The notes under the pieces are model-generated. The model made no database searches, was not told the origin of the DNA, and saw nothing but the letters and a program-made list of their open reading frames with translations. Position numbers and translations under genes: made by a program. Positions 10,987 through 21,604 of a stretch of 64,000 bases of DNA are shown piece after piece. How positions within the stretch are numbered: position 1 is the first letter of the stretch; every line of letters starts with the position of its first letter. Origin of the DNA: Diplonema papillatum (taxonomy: Eukaryota; Euglenozoa; Diplonemea; Diplonemida; Diplonemidae); NCBI GenBank assembly GCA_030068145.1, contig JAPJBO010000069.1, positions 372,001 to 436,000 on the forward strand. Reading direction: 5' to 3'.

Positions 10987-11548
10987 TTTGCCTGAGTTGC
11001 CTGTACCCGTATGCGTCGCTATCTGTTGGGAGCGCAGCTATTCTTGAGCAACGCGAAAAGAAAGTCGTTGCGCCTCTGCGGCGACCTCCGCATGAATCGA
11101 ACATCGTCCGCCAGCCCCGCGATCGGCTGTCGGCGGAGTACTTTTCCAGCCGTCACTTCCACGACGCTGTCCGCCCCCCCAGAACGATTGACCGTAAGCC
11201 GCGGGGACCGACCGGGGAGGCTGGATGCCGGCGTCGGTCTGTCCGACGACGACGTGCGGGCCTTGCGGGGGGTGCCGCCGGGCCACCTGGGCTTCTGCTC
11301 CTGCCTGAGCACCCGCTCGCCGCCGGCGGCCATCTTGAACGGGCCGGCTGCGGAAACGAGACGGCGTGCGGCAGCTCGGTGCTGGTGCTGCTGCTGCCGT
11401 CGCACGTGGGCGGCGAGCGCGAACGGCGAGCGGGGATGCGGGGGAGACGAGGTGGTCGACTGCTTCCGGGCGGTAAGAAGGAGGGACGATGGCGTTGTCT
11501 GCGACCGCGGAGACGTGTCGGATGGGTTCGTCTTGTGTTGATAGCTCC
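10987..11548 (-). repeat. Tandem copy of the 3' end of the 544-residue gene
   Basis: This roughly 560-bp block repeats the gene's last exon region and 3' flank. ATGCGTCGCTATCTGTTGGG at 11010 matches ATGCGTTGCTACCTGTTGGG at 11569, and the flank GTTGCCTGTACCCG matches GTTGCCTATACCCG. The minus-strand frame ending KNSCAPNR and its stop are kept in both. The copy has internal deletions relative to the gene (for example within the part matching 11690-11720 and 11880-11920) and lacks the gene's start, so it is a truncated duplicate. Confidence 0.9.
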
Positions 11549-11576
11549 GCCTGGGTTGCCTATACCCGATGCGTTG

Positions 11577-13211
11577 CTACCTGTTGGGAGCGCAGCTGTT
11601 TTTGAGCAACGCAAAAAGAAGGTCGTTGCGCCTCTGCAGCGACCTCCGCATGAATCGAACATCGTCCGCCAGCCCCGCGATCACGCCGTCGGGCGCGGCG
11701 GTGTACTTCTCCAACGCAGCCGTCACTTCCACGACGCTGTCCGCCCCCCCAGAACGATTGACCGCAAGCCGCGGGGACCGACCGGGGAGGCTGGATGCCG
11801 GCGTCGGTCGGTCCGACGACGACGTGCGGGCCTTGCGGGGGGTGCCGCCGGGCCGCCTGGGCTTCTGCTCCCGCCTGCCGCCGGCGAGCGCCCGCTCGCC
11901 GGCGGCGCGGGTGGCCGGCATCTTGAACGGGGCCGGCTGCGGAAACGAGACGGCGTGCGGCAGCTCGGTGCTGGTGCTGCTGCTGTCGTCGTAGCACGTG
12001 GCGGCGTGCTCGGCGGCGAGCGCGAACGGAGAGCGGGGGTGCAGGGGAGACGAGGTGGTCGACTGCTTCCGGGCGGTGAGGAGGAGGGACGACGGCGTTG
12101 TCTGCGACCGCGGAGACGTGTCGGATGGGTTCGTCTTGGTGTTGATTGCGCTGTACGGGGGCGTCGGCGACTGCGAGACGCTGTCGCTGTGTTCAGGCGG
12201 CGACCGGTCCGTGAAAAAGCTCACCGTCTCGCCGAACTTGACAACCGTCGAAGGAGACGCCTGCACGACCCCCCTCTGCACGGACAGCTGCGCGAGCGGC
12301 GAATCGTCCGCGAATGCGCCGTCATGCTTCGCGTGGGGTTCCTGCTTCTCACCGGACTCCACGCCGAGTGCCCCTTTCGCGTCGATCGTTGTCGTTTGGC
12401 GTCGCACGAAGGCGCAGGCTTCACTGGTGTCGTCTGCCATCGACTGCGTGGACGCCGTCCGCTGCAGCTGCAGGATGGGGATCGCCGGGTATAGGACGTG
12501 CGACCTTTGGGGCGGCGACATCGTGGAGATCGTCGTGTCGTCAGCCAGCTCGCTTTCGGTGTTCTGGTCTCCGAGGGAGAAGAGGAGCCCGGATCCGAGC
12601 CCGTGGGCCTGCGGCTCTTTGGCCACGCGGCGCTGCCTGCCGCTTCCCTCCGACGAGCTGGACGTAGCGCCGGTCCGGGTCTCGGTCGCCCGGAAGACGC
12701 CGTGCTTGCGCGCGGTGTTCAGCAATCCACCGCCGGCGGCGAGAGGTCCGGCGTCCGGCTGGGGTGCCCAGGGGGGCGTCGAGAAGTATCCATCGTCGAC
12801 TTTTTTCGAGGAAGAGAGCGCCGGGGTCCACGAATCCGTGTCAAACTCGTCGTCGGTGATCCTGAGCGAGGATGACACGCTCCCCCGCGGGGCCTTGTTG
12901 TGGTGCATGCGCTGCATTTCGAAGTGTTCCGCGATGTCGTCCAAGTGCGGCAAGGTGACGTCCTTCCGCAGGCTCCACGCGCTGACCTCCAGGTCGACTT
13001 CGTCGTCGGACGCGCCGCCGGCGCCGCCCCGGCGGAACGAGCGGAGCGAGCGGATCGACGCCTGCGACTCGTTCGACGGGCCCACCCGGTGCAGCTTCAC
13101 CTCGGGCGTCATCGCGGACACCTCCAAGTCGTCGACCGACCGCGTCGCAGGCATCGCACCGCCGCCCCACAGGCCCCCCACGCTCTTCCGACGGCTCCGC
13201 GCCTTCTGCAT
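11577..13211 (-). CDS. Ser/Arg/Thr-rich low-complexity protein, function unknown
   Basis: A 544-residue protein when started at the ATG at 13211 (MQKARSRRKS). It is dominated by Ser, Thr, Arg and Pro, with many short basic-Ser patches of the kind often phosphorylated. There is one short structured-looking C-terminus (VIAGLADDVRFMRRSLQRRN, then KNSCAPNR). No domain is recognised. The frame stays open upstream of 13211 across a long A run (sense strand), where AAAACAG|GTTCGG near 13255 could be a splice acceptor, so a 5' exon may be missing. Composition is strongly GC-rich, like the neighbouring genes. The last third is duplicated just downstream (10987-11548). I see no basis for a functional guess. 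Confidence 0.7.
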   Translation of the reverse strand: MQKARSRRKSVGGLWGGGAMPATRSVDDLEVSAMTPEVKLHRVGPSNESQASIRSLRSFRRGGAGGASDDEVDLEVSAWSLRKDVTLPHLDDIAEHFEMQRMHHNKAPRGSVSSSLRITDDEFDTDSWTPALSSSKKVDDGYFSTPPWAPQPDAGPLAAGGGLLNTARKHGVFRATETRTGATSSSSEGSGRQRRVAKEPQAHGLGSGLLFSLGDQNTESELADDTTISTMSPPQRSHVLYPAIPILQLQRTASTQSMADDTSEACAFVRRQTTTIDAKGALGVESGEKQEPHAKHDGAFADDSPLAQLSVQRGVVQASPSTVVKFGETVSFFTDRSPPEHSDSVSQSPTPPYSAINTKTNPSDTSPRSQTTPSSLLLTARKQSTTSSPLHPRSPFALAAEHAATCYDDSSSTSTELPHAVSFPQPAPFKMPATRAAGERALAGGRREQKPRRPGGTPRKARTSSSDRPTPASSLPGRSPRLAVNRSGGADSVVEVTAALEKYTAAPDGVIAGLADDVRFMRRSLQRRNDLLFALLKNSCAPNR

Positions 13212-13257
13212 TCCCTTCCCGCCGTCGCTGCCGCTCGACTTGTCGTCCGAACCTGTT

Positions 13258-13400
13258 TTTTTTTTTTTTTTTTGTGTTTCCGACCAGGGATTTATAAGGG
13301 GATTTCGGCCTTGAGCAATAGTCCATGTAGATGGACGGGTACCCGTCTTTTGCACCGGGGTGCCGAGCACGTGTTTGTCGACCCCCCAGACCCCCCCCCC
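13258..13400. repeat. Poly-T tract with R4 repeat
   Basis: A run of about 18-20 T is followed by TTTCCGACCAGGGATTTATA and GATGGACGGGTACCCGTC. An inverted, related block (GATGGACGGGTGACCCGCC, then TATAAATCCCTGTTTCCGAC) follows another T run at 14487-14580. Related words also occur near 15361-15460. This looks like an interspersed element with a homopolymer end. Confidence 0.5.
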
Positions 13401-13693
13401 CCAGTGGTGGTCCAGCCTGTCCAGCCACCCCAGCCAGCCCTGCAAAGTCGTTGAGGGCCCGAAAATTAGTGCCACCACTGTCCTCCACTGTGGATCACTA
13501 TGCACCACCATGCGCTATCGTGTCACTGTGCACACCGCACCAGCGTGGATCACTGTGCATCACCGTGCATCACTGCGCACCGTGTATAGATTCCGAGCCA
13601 GATGTTCCAGAGGGTGGAGGGTGCAGCAGAGAGGTGGGAGAACCAGCAGTTGTCCGGCAAAGGGCGCGTGAGGGGGAAAACACAGCAGTTGGA

Positions 13694-14146
13694 TTACAAG
13701 GAAGAGTTGGAGAATAAGGGCATGGGGCGTCGTGCCAACTGCTCTCTCTTTGCGAGGACCGCCGACACGGCATCGAAGTACACCGAAGCCTTTGCGAACT
13801 TCAATAATGTTCGGCGTACGTTCGTGTACCGCAACGGGTCCTCGGCTTCGGGCTCGGGCTCTGAGTCCTCGCTTTCTGACGCATCGTCTTTGTCATTTTT
13901 CCTGACTGGCTGCACCGTCAGGAAATCTTTCATAGATTTCGCTGGTTTGCCCTTCAACGCCTTCTCGTGCTTGCGGTTTGCTTCTGGAATGCTGCCCACC
14001 TTCGAGTCTTCCCATAGGCTGTAGTCCTTCGTGTATGGAGGCGGTGGGGTTTCGCTTCGTGAGGCTGGCTGGGTTGCCGTGCACTGTCTCTTCCAGGAGC
14101 TGAACAACGTATGTTGCCCTAGCATGTCCTTCCTTTTCCCCGGCAT
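13694..14146 (-). CDS. Small charged protein, function unknown
   Basis: A 150-residue reading frame with a true ATG at 14146 (MPGKRKDMLGQHTLFSSW). It is basic in the first two thirds. An acidic Ser/Glu tract follows at about residues 88-102, and the end is more regular (RRTLLKFAKASVYFDAVSAV). Acidic and basic blocks of this kind are common in nuclear proteins. It lies 0.8 kb downstream, on the same strand, of a hAT transposase remnant, so it could derive from the same or another transposon, but it carries no transposase motif. It could equally be a short host gene or a single exon of one. No homologue is recognised. Confidence 0.45.
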   Translation of the reverse strand: MPGKRKDMLGQHTLFSSWKRQCTATQPASRSETPPPPYTKDYSLWEDSKVGSIPEANRKHEKALKGKPAKSMKDFLTVQPVRKNDKDDASESEDSEPEPEAEDPLRYTNVRRTLLKFAKASVYFDAVSAVLAKREQLARRPMPLFSNSSL

Positions 14147-14239
14147 TGTCCCGGCCCCATCCTGAGTTGGGCGTGATAGAATCCACCACTGCGGTTGGAA
14201 GTTCGGCTGTGTCTCGCCGGGTTGGGCCGCTTGCTCGCC

Positions 14240-14340
14240 TCCATGACCCCCCCCCCCCTATGACCCCCCTGGGACCCCCTATGGACCCCCCCATGACCCC
14301 CCTATGGACCCCCTATGGGCCCCCCCATGACCCCCTATGA
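14240..14340 (+). repeat. CCCC-TATG tandem repeat
   Basis: Imperfect repeats of words such as GACCCCCCTATG and GACCCCCTATGG. The sequence is simple and C-rich with no coding sense. Confidence 0.8.
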
Positions 14341-14486
14341 CTGCTGTGGTAGCCTACCCACACCCGCCAGCCCGTGGGTTTTTTTTTTTTTTTCCCGACG
14401 ACAACTAGTGTCAGACTAGCCTACCCGAAGGCAGTTGATTTCTTTAGGCGAGGTTTCTCTACCGGCGGAAGTTGTTTGGGTTAGCG

Positions 14487-14580
14487 TTTTTTTTTTTTTT
14501 TTTTTTTTTTGAGGATGGACGGGTGACCCGCCCATCTAGACCGGCGTATAAATCCCTGTTTCCGACCAGCATACTAGCTC
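14487..14580. repeat. Poly-T tract with inverted R4 repeat
   Basis: About 25 T, then GATGGACGGGTGACCCGCC and TATAAATCCCTGTTTCCGAC. The second block is the counterpart of the block at 13277-13390, in the opposite internal order. Confidence 0.5.
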
Positions 14581-14929
14581 TGACCTCGACCCCCGAGCCC
14601 AGAACTGGTAAACTGGTCTGTATCAAAATTTTGTGCACAGGGGGTTGCAGGAGGGCAGGCACCCCCATTCGGCAACGAATGCCTGCAGAGCGAAGTCGTA
14701 CCGGATAGCGGTGGATGGTGGACAAAGAACGAAGAAAGCCATACGCCTGCTACGGGAAACAAAGGGACGAGTGGGCCTACAACAGCATCAATGAAGGGCC
14801 GATTGCAGCAGCCTTGGGTTAGTCATCATATTTTTGCGCATGACCCCCACTTTGTCGACGCACGCTTCATACTCCGGCCACGTGGCGAAGTTCAGCGTTC
14901 TTGAGCTCGCAATCCACGCATTGAGGTAC

Positions 14930-15180
14930 GCCTCCATAACGCTCCTCGGGATACCGCTGCCTGAACGGGCCATTGAGCCCGAGCATTAGGTCAGCGTCTG
15001 CTCGTGAAGCCTCTTCCTGGCTTTTGTCAACACCCTTTTCATGTTTGAAAAGACACGCTCGACCGATGCTGTCCCCATTGGCAGGACAACAGCAATGGCA
15101 AACAGCTTGTTTGTCTCTGGAAATGCCGTCGAAAGGTTCGATGACTTCAGCAGCCCCAGCATGACGTCTTCCAATGCACC
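14930..15180 (-). pseudogene. hAT-family transposase remnant (C-terminal dimerisation region)
   Basis: Read on the minus strand, one frame gives a stretch beginning LEDVMLGLLKSSNLSTAFPE, then KLFAIAVVLPMGTASVERVF, then SNMKRVLTKARKRLHEQTL. This matches the hAT dimerisation pattern, in which a conserved Pro-x-(Ser/Thr)-(Ala/Ser)-x-x-E-R-x-F-S segment precedes an R-x-x-L-x-x-x-x-L segment. Immediately after, the expected continuation DLMLGLNGPF is present only after a one-base frame change near 14985, so the copy is broken. No catalytic core of the transposase is found upstream, only simple repeats. It is the only clear protein-coding transposon relic in the window. Confidence 0.75.
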
Positions 15181-15184
15181 CGGT

Positions 15185-15335
15185 GGTTGAACACTGTGGT
15201 AGTACACTGTGGTACCCCGTGGTAGCACACTGTGGTACCCCGTGGTAGCACACTGTGGTACCCCGTGGTAGTACACTGTGGTACCCTGTACACACTGTAG
15301 TACACAGTGTGTAGTACACTGTGGGTACCCGGTTC
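15185..15335 (+). repeat. GTGGTACCCCGTGGTAG tandem repeat
   Basis: Units of about 21-22 bp alternating CACTGTGGTACCCCGTGGTA and CACTGTGGTAGTACACTGTG. It abuts the 5' side of the hAT remnant. Confidence 0.85.
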
Positions 15336-15597
15336 CTCCGGGAAAATAATAATAGCTGAGATTTTTTTTTTTTTTGACCCAGACCAGTTTCCAGACCAAC
15401 TCTGGTCTGGCGACCAGCTGACCCCCCCCAAGCTAGTAGGCTGGTTTCCGACGATCCCGAACGGGTGTACAGATTGGTGTCTTCGACCTTTTGTTTGTTT
15501 GTGAAGCTGGTCTGTGCTACCGTCGATCTCGATGGACGATCAGTTGTGTTGCCGACAATCAACCGACAGTCTGGCGTCTAGTCAGTCAGTTTTTTTT

Positions 15598-15800
15598 TTT
15601 AGAGTTAAAGTTTGTGTATAAGCACCTGCTTTGTAGGAAATGCTTGAGGAGACTGCCAGTTGCGATAGATCAAAGGAGGTAAATGTGCTGTAGCCCACAC
15701 GAAACACAGGTAATTAAACGGCTGCCATCGTTCTTTTTAGCCGTAACAAATACTGTCTCCAGGGAAGCAGAAATCGGTTGTCGCAACAAAGACGTGGCGT
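15598..15800. repeat. Nested R1, R2 (inverted) and R5 fragments
   Basis: An R1 start (TTTAGAGTTAAAGTTTG) runs straight into inverted R2 (GTATAAGCACCTGCTTTGTA through AGGTAAATGTGCTGTAGCCC). This is followed by a block beginning CTGCCATCGTTCTTTTTAGC and ending GGTTGTCGCAACAAAG. That last block recurs at 50430-50505, so it is a separate family (R5). The abutting fragments show repeated insertion at one place. Confidence 0.6.
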
Positions 15801-16147
15801 ATGGCGGCCAGCGCGCACAACAAGCACCGCCCCCTGCCCGGCCAACAGCCGTCCAGCCGTCTTCCAGCACAGCCTTGGGTGGGACCTCTTGTGAAACTGT
15901 TTCGCCTTTTCAATTCCGCAAGAGTTGAGCTGGGACACATCCTGCAACACTTTACGGGCGAGAGAGACTTCTCCTGTCGAAAAAGGCACGACCCCTCCAT
16001 GTTGAGGGGTTGCGGAAAGGCCTCTGGGAAATCACTCGCCGGCCAAGTCCAGCGTTTCGATAGTTGAAGTTCGCTTGAGATTCCGGTATTTTTCTATGAA
16101 TTCGCGATGGGGCACCGGGGGCGCATCGGAAATATATCGCGATACCT

Positions 16148-19100
16148 CTATTTCACAGAAGCAAACATGGAGCATTGAATGAGCCTAGGCTTCAACCAGT
16201 GCCCCAAAGCTACCGCAAAACGGCCAGACCCCAAGAAAGCCAAGGAATCGCGGTCGAGAAAGAACAACCCCTCATCCCGCAAACCTCTTTCGGACACGGC
16301 GGCGCTGATGGCCCACTGGACGTCTTCCTCTCTCGACGGCCCGGGCGTGGTCTTGGCGGTGCCGGTGTTCACGCAGGTTTCGAGCGAGCCGTTCGCGTCG
16401 TGCGCCATGTCGAACGCCGCGATTGGCGGCATCGCGCTGAAGGCCGCGGCCCGGTCAGCCGCCGGCTGCTCCACGCTGCGGTGCACTGTAGCGAAACACT
16501 CGAAAGTGCTGCTCGACCCCTCGGACACCTGGCTGGTCCGCTTCGACGACGACCCCGCCCACGGCGACCCCAAGTCAGGGTGGTGCGGCTTCACGTCGGC
16601 GGGAGCGACGTGCTGAAGGCTGACTTGCTGCTCCGCCGCGAACCTCCTGCTCTTCGGCTCGTGGTGCGAGAGACCCGGAGCCAATTCGACAGTCCTGACA
16701 GAGGCGAGTGGGTCCGCGGTGGTCGACAGGTCGGATGACGTCTTCTGCAGGTTTTGGCTTTGCTGGCCCAAGAGGATGCTGTTCCAGACGGCTTCTTCCA
16801 GGAGGGAGTTGTGCGAGCTGCCGTCGTTCGACGGCGTGGACGCGGGGTCCTTCGGCAAAACGGGCGCCCCGGCGTGCCCGCCGCAGGCCAGCGTCACCAG
16901 CGCCCTCGCCGGCGACGGCTTCGGCGCCTTCGGCGACGCGACCGCGCTGTCCGTGTCGAGGCTGCGGCCGCCCTCCGCGTCGGCGGCCGAGTCCACCTCC
17001 TTGTCCGAGTCTTCGCGGGACTCGGAATAGTCTTCGTCCCCGTTCGATTCGTCGCGCGCCCGCTGCAGCTGGACCAGTTCTCCTAGAATCGCGGCGGTCT
17101 GCGCCAAGTGCGACGCCGTCTCCTCGAACTCATCGTCTTTTTTCTGCCGCGACGCCTGCCTCGTCGTGTTCGGCGTGTCGGCGTGGTTGTTGATGATCGT
17201 GTCGCACGAACCCGACCGCGACTGCGCCAGCCGATGCGGCCGACAGAAGTCGGAGTCGATCGTGTGGTACGACGAGCTGGCCTGCAGCATATTCTTCGCC
17301 GTCGCACTGAGTGAACGCAACGCGGGTCCGTCGGCGGATGTACGCCTACTGCCATCATCGGAGTCTGTCTTCTGCTTCTGCAGCAACTCCCTCAAGTGGT
17401 CGAGACTGAGCTTTCGAGCAGTATTTGCGGTACTTCCCTTTCGAACGACTGCAGGCAAGTCGTGGAAGTCGCTTCCGCTGTCCATGTCCGTGATCGGTCC
17501 GCTATCTGAGCGGAGCGAGCGTCTCGTAGAGGTTGTCGGACTTTCGTTATCCACCAGGTCGTCGTAGCCTGTGTAGATGTCTTGGTGGGCGGTTCTTCTC
17601 CCGGCGGCTGCCATCCGTTCGGTGCACTCGCTCGAACTCGCGTCGTCGACGGCTTTCATCCCGAAGAGCGCCTGCCCCTTTGCGACCCACTTCTTCAACG
17701 CTTGGCCCTTCTGGCTCCCGCCGTCTTCCGCTCCCCTGGCGCCGCCAGGCTTCGCGAGCAGACTCTCCTGCCGGCCCGCCGCACCCGCCGACTCCAGAAC
17801 GTCGCGGACGGTCTTCCCCCGGTTTTCGTCCGAGGACTCGGCGTCGGTTTCCGCACGCAGGAAGGTGCTCTTCATGAGGCCGAACGCCTTGCCACGGGCT
17901 TGCTCCAGCTTCTCTCTGCCGGTCAGCGCGGCCTCGGCCGTTTCGGCGGAGGAATCGTGCTGTTGGCCGCCTGCGGCGGCGGGCCCTCCGCCTTCTTCGG
18001 CGGCAAGCGGCATTGCCGGCTTGCCTGCCAGGCGGGAAACGGCCCGCATGGTCTCCCTCGCGGCCTCCTGGCCCTTCGCAGCCTTCCCGGCGAGGCCGGA
18101 TGCGGCGCTCGGGGCGGCGCCTTCCGCTCGCGAAAAAGCTTGCTTTTTCGCTTCCGCGAACCTCTCCCGCGCGGCCTCTTGGCCCTGCGCGGCCATCTCC
18201 TGGGCCTTCCCCGCGAGGCCCGCCGCGGAGTTCTCCGGGGCGGTGCCGTCTCTTCGGAAAAGTGCTAGCTTCGCGTCTTTCAATTTCTTTCGCGCGACTT
18301 CTTGGCCGTGGGCTGCCATCTCGTGGGCATTCTCTGCGAAGCTCGTTGCGGCGTTGTTCGGGTCCTCCACGGTTCCATCCTTCCGCGAGAAGGCTTGTTT
18401 CGCGTTCGTGAGTCTCTCTTTCACTGTGGCTTGTTTCAGCCCCGTGAGCTTGTTGGCGATCCCTTGGCTGTATGCGGCGATCCCCAGCTGGTCTGTGCCG
18501 AGGGGTTCCCCGTCTTCTGCGGCGATACGCGAGACGGTTTGCACTGCGTGCGTGTACTTCTCCCGGGCGACACCGTGGCCGTGGGCGGCCATCCCCTGGA
18601 CCTTCTCGGCGAAGCTCATGGTGGTTTCGCCCGGGCGGGGGGCGTCCTGCGTCGAGGGCTGCTGGCTCCGGGAAAAAGCTTGCTGGACTCCTGCGAGCCT
18701 TTCTCTTGCGATTCCGTGGCTGTGCGCGGCCATCCCCTGGGCCTTCTCTGCGAAGCTTGTGGTGGTTTCGCCCGGGCGGGGGGGGGCCTGCGTTGAGGGC
18801 TGCTGGCTCCGGGAAAAAGCTTGCTGGACTCCTGCGAGCCTTTCTCTTGCGATTCCGTGGCTGTGCGCGGCCATCCCCTGGGCCTTCTCTGCGAAGCTTG
18901 TGGAGGTTTCCCCTGGGGGACCTTCCGTCGAGGGTTGCTGGGTTCGGGAAAAAACTTGCTGTACCCCTGCGAGCTTTTCTTTTGCGATTCCGCGGCTGTG
19001 GTCGGCCATCCCCTGGGCCTTCGCCGCAAGGCTCGTGATGTCGTCTGCGGCACCGTGGGCCCTCTCAGCGAGGCTTGCGGTGGTACTCTCTTGGGCACTG

Positions 19101-21572
19101 TCCGCGCCGTGTTTCTGGCGCGAGGGTTGCTGGCTCCGGGAAAGTGCTTCGACGAAGGTTTCTCTCGCAATGTCGTGGGCCAGGTCTGCGAAGCTCGCCT
19201 GCGGCGCCCCTGGGTCGATCAGCTGCTGCACGGCGGCTGCGTGCACGGCTCGCACAACACCCACCTCGGCGCTGGCTCGGAGGACTTCGGTTGTGTCGCT
19301 GACTCCTTCGGCGGCGCGTGACGCGGCTTCCTTCACGAGGCGTGGCGAGTTCATGACCAGCCCTTCGACGGCTGCGACACCGCCTCTCAGGCGCGGTGAC
19401 AAGAGCGCTTCTGATTGCGTGGCCTCGTGACTGGCGGTTTGCCATTGTTTGCTGAGTCCTTCGGCCATGCGTGCTGTCGCCTCCTTTGCGTCTCGCAGGC
19501 GCGGCGATGTCAGTCCTTCCGAGTGCGCTAAGTCTCGGCTGCTGGTGGATTTCCATTCGCTGACTCCTTCGACCACGCGCGAGGCTGCGCCTTTCATGGA
19601 AGCAACGCCCGAGAGGAGGCGGGGCGACGCCAGGACTTCTGACTGGACCGCACTGTGGGCTTCACTGTTGGCGGCTTTCCATTGGTCGCCGAACCCTTCG
19701 GCTGCGCGGGACGCTGCTTGCTTTACGCCTCTCAGGCGCGGTGAGGTCAGTCCTTTCGAAGGCGCGACCTCTTGGCTGTTGGTGGCTTTCCAATGCTTGC
19801 TGAGCCCGTCGACCACGCGTGTGGTCGCTTCCTTTGCGTCTCTCAGGCGCGGTGATGTCAAGGTTGCTTCGGGATGAGTGGTGGCGTTCCATTGGTCGCT
19901 GAGCCCTTCGGCTGCGCGAGACGCCGCTTGCTTCGCGCCTCGAAGGCGTGGCGACGTCAGCGCGTCGTAGGGCGAGCCCGACACCCGATCGCCGGCTCCT
20001 TCGGCCGCGCGGGACACCACGTCTTTTACAGCACGCAGCCGCGGCGACGCCAACGGCGCTTCCTCGGCGCTCCGCTGGTCTCCGAGCCCTTCGGCTGCGC
20101 GGGCAGCCGCCTGCGCCACGCCCCGCGGAGAAGTTGAGGGAGCTTCGGAATGAGTGGCGGCGTTCCATTGGTCGCTGAGCCCTTCGGCTGCGCGAGACGC
20201 CGTTTGCTTCGCGCCTCGAAGGCGTGGCGACGTCAGCGCGTCGTAGGACGAGCCGGCCACCCCTTCGGCCGCGCGGGACACCACGTTTTTGAAGGCCCGC
20301 AGCCGCGGGACGGCACCCACCGCCTCCGCCACCGGCGAAGCCTCCGGCGTGCGGGGCTTGCTGCCCCGACGACGGCCGGGTTCGGTGGTGGACCTGGGCT
20401 CTGATGTTGGAGATCCGGGGACGCTGACGGGGACGGTGGCGGTGGAGGTGCCGGGGGAGGGGAAGGGTGAGGCGTCGAGGGTGCTGGGCTGCGGGGAGAG
20501 CTTGTAGGGGTCGTCGCGGGGTGCGTGGAGGCCGGTGCTGGCTGGGTTCGCGCGGGTCTCCGCCGCGTCTGCCGGCTGCTCGACGCGGATGTACCGCGTC
20601 GTGGTCTCGCCGGACTCGCCCGTGTGGTTCGCGAGGACGAAGGTCACCGGGCACTTGCCGCGCACGATGGTGCCGGTGTTCTTCTTCCGGTTCGGCGCCC
20701 GCTTCGGGCCTTCGAACCCGCCGCCCTCACTGCTCGCCTCCTCCTCAGGCTCCGACGCGGAGGTGAGGGTGGAGTACGAGCTGTCCGCGATCGCACCGTC
20801 GCTCTTCCGCTTGGACACCGGCGTCGTCGTGTCCCCGCTCGTCGTCTTTCGGGAGAGGGCCTCCATCGCGGGCGGATCTTCGGACGGTTTGAGGGCCGCG
20901 GGTTCCCGGGCCTTCCGGTGCCGGCGGGCCTCCCGGCGGTGGGTCAGCTGCTGCCGCTGGACGACCTTCGGCAGCAGCGGCTGGTCTTGCACGTGTTTCA
21001 CGACCTTCTGCGCCTTCTCGAGGCGTTCCGCCACACGGCCTGGCACCTCGCGCTGCCGCTGCTCCGACGCGTCGGAGTGCGGGGTGGACTGCGCGGACGT
21101 CGACACCTTGATGACCATCTTGTCGAAGCTGCTGTTGCTCGACCCGCCGCTGTTGCTCCGCTGCAGGCAGGCCAGGGCGAAGGGCGACTGCCCGGGGGGC
21201 AAGCCGCGGTCTCGGACGGCGGGGAGCGACTTGCGCTGGCCCATGGTGAGAGGGCTGCGGGGGCTCCGCGGCGGCTTCAGCGTGCTGTCGTTGAGGCGGG
21301 TGGGGTCGTCCCTGCCGCTGCTGGCCTCGGGCTCGAAGGGCCGCGCCGCGTGGTCGTCGCCGGCATCGGGCCGCAGGTAAGCGGCCGCCTGCAGCTGCTG
21401 GCCCTGCCTGGGGTGCGCCTCCTGCTGGCTCTTCTGCTGCGGCGGCTGCTGGTGGTGGTGGTGGTGGTGGGCGTGCGCCGGCTGCTGCTGCTGCTCCTGC
21501 TCTTGCTGCTGCCGCTCCAGCTGCTGCTGGTTCTTCAGCGGTTGCAGCTGTTCTTGCCGTGGCTGCTGTTCT

Positions 21573-21604
<32 letters not shown>

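Noticed and set aside
10968..12494. A 508-codon plus-strand open frame
   Set aside because: It spans the duplicated end of the 544-residue gene in antisense. It is Arg/Gly-rich, as expected from GC-rich complement, and has no motif.
13258..13275. Poly-A (sense) before the 544-residue gene read as a retrocopy tail
   Set aside because: The homopolymer is upstream, not downstream, of the reading frame and belongs to a repeat family seen at 14487.
13694..15180. A single hAT transposon joining the small charged ORF to the transposase remnant
   Set aside because: The C-terminal transposase part lies upstream of the small ORF in the direction of reading, the wrong order for one gene, and no shared element ends were found.
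15185..15335. Regular repeats considered as a CRISPR array
   Set aside because: Units are contiguous, without unique spacers, and the host is a eukaryote. It is a simple tandem repeat.
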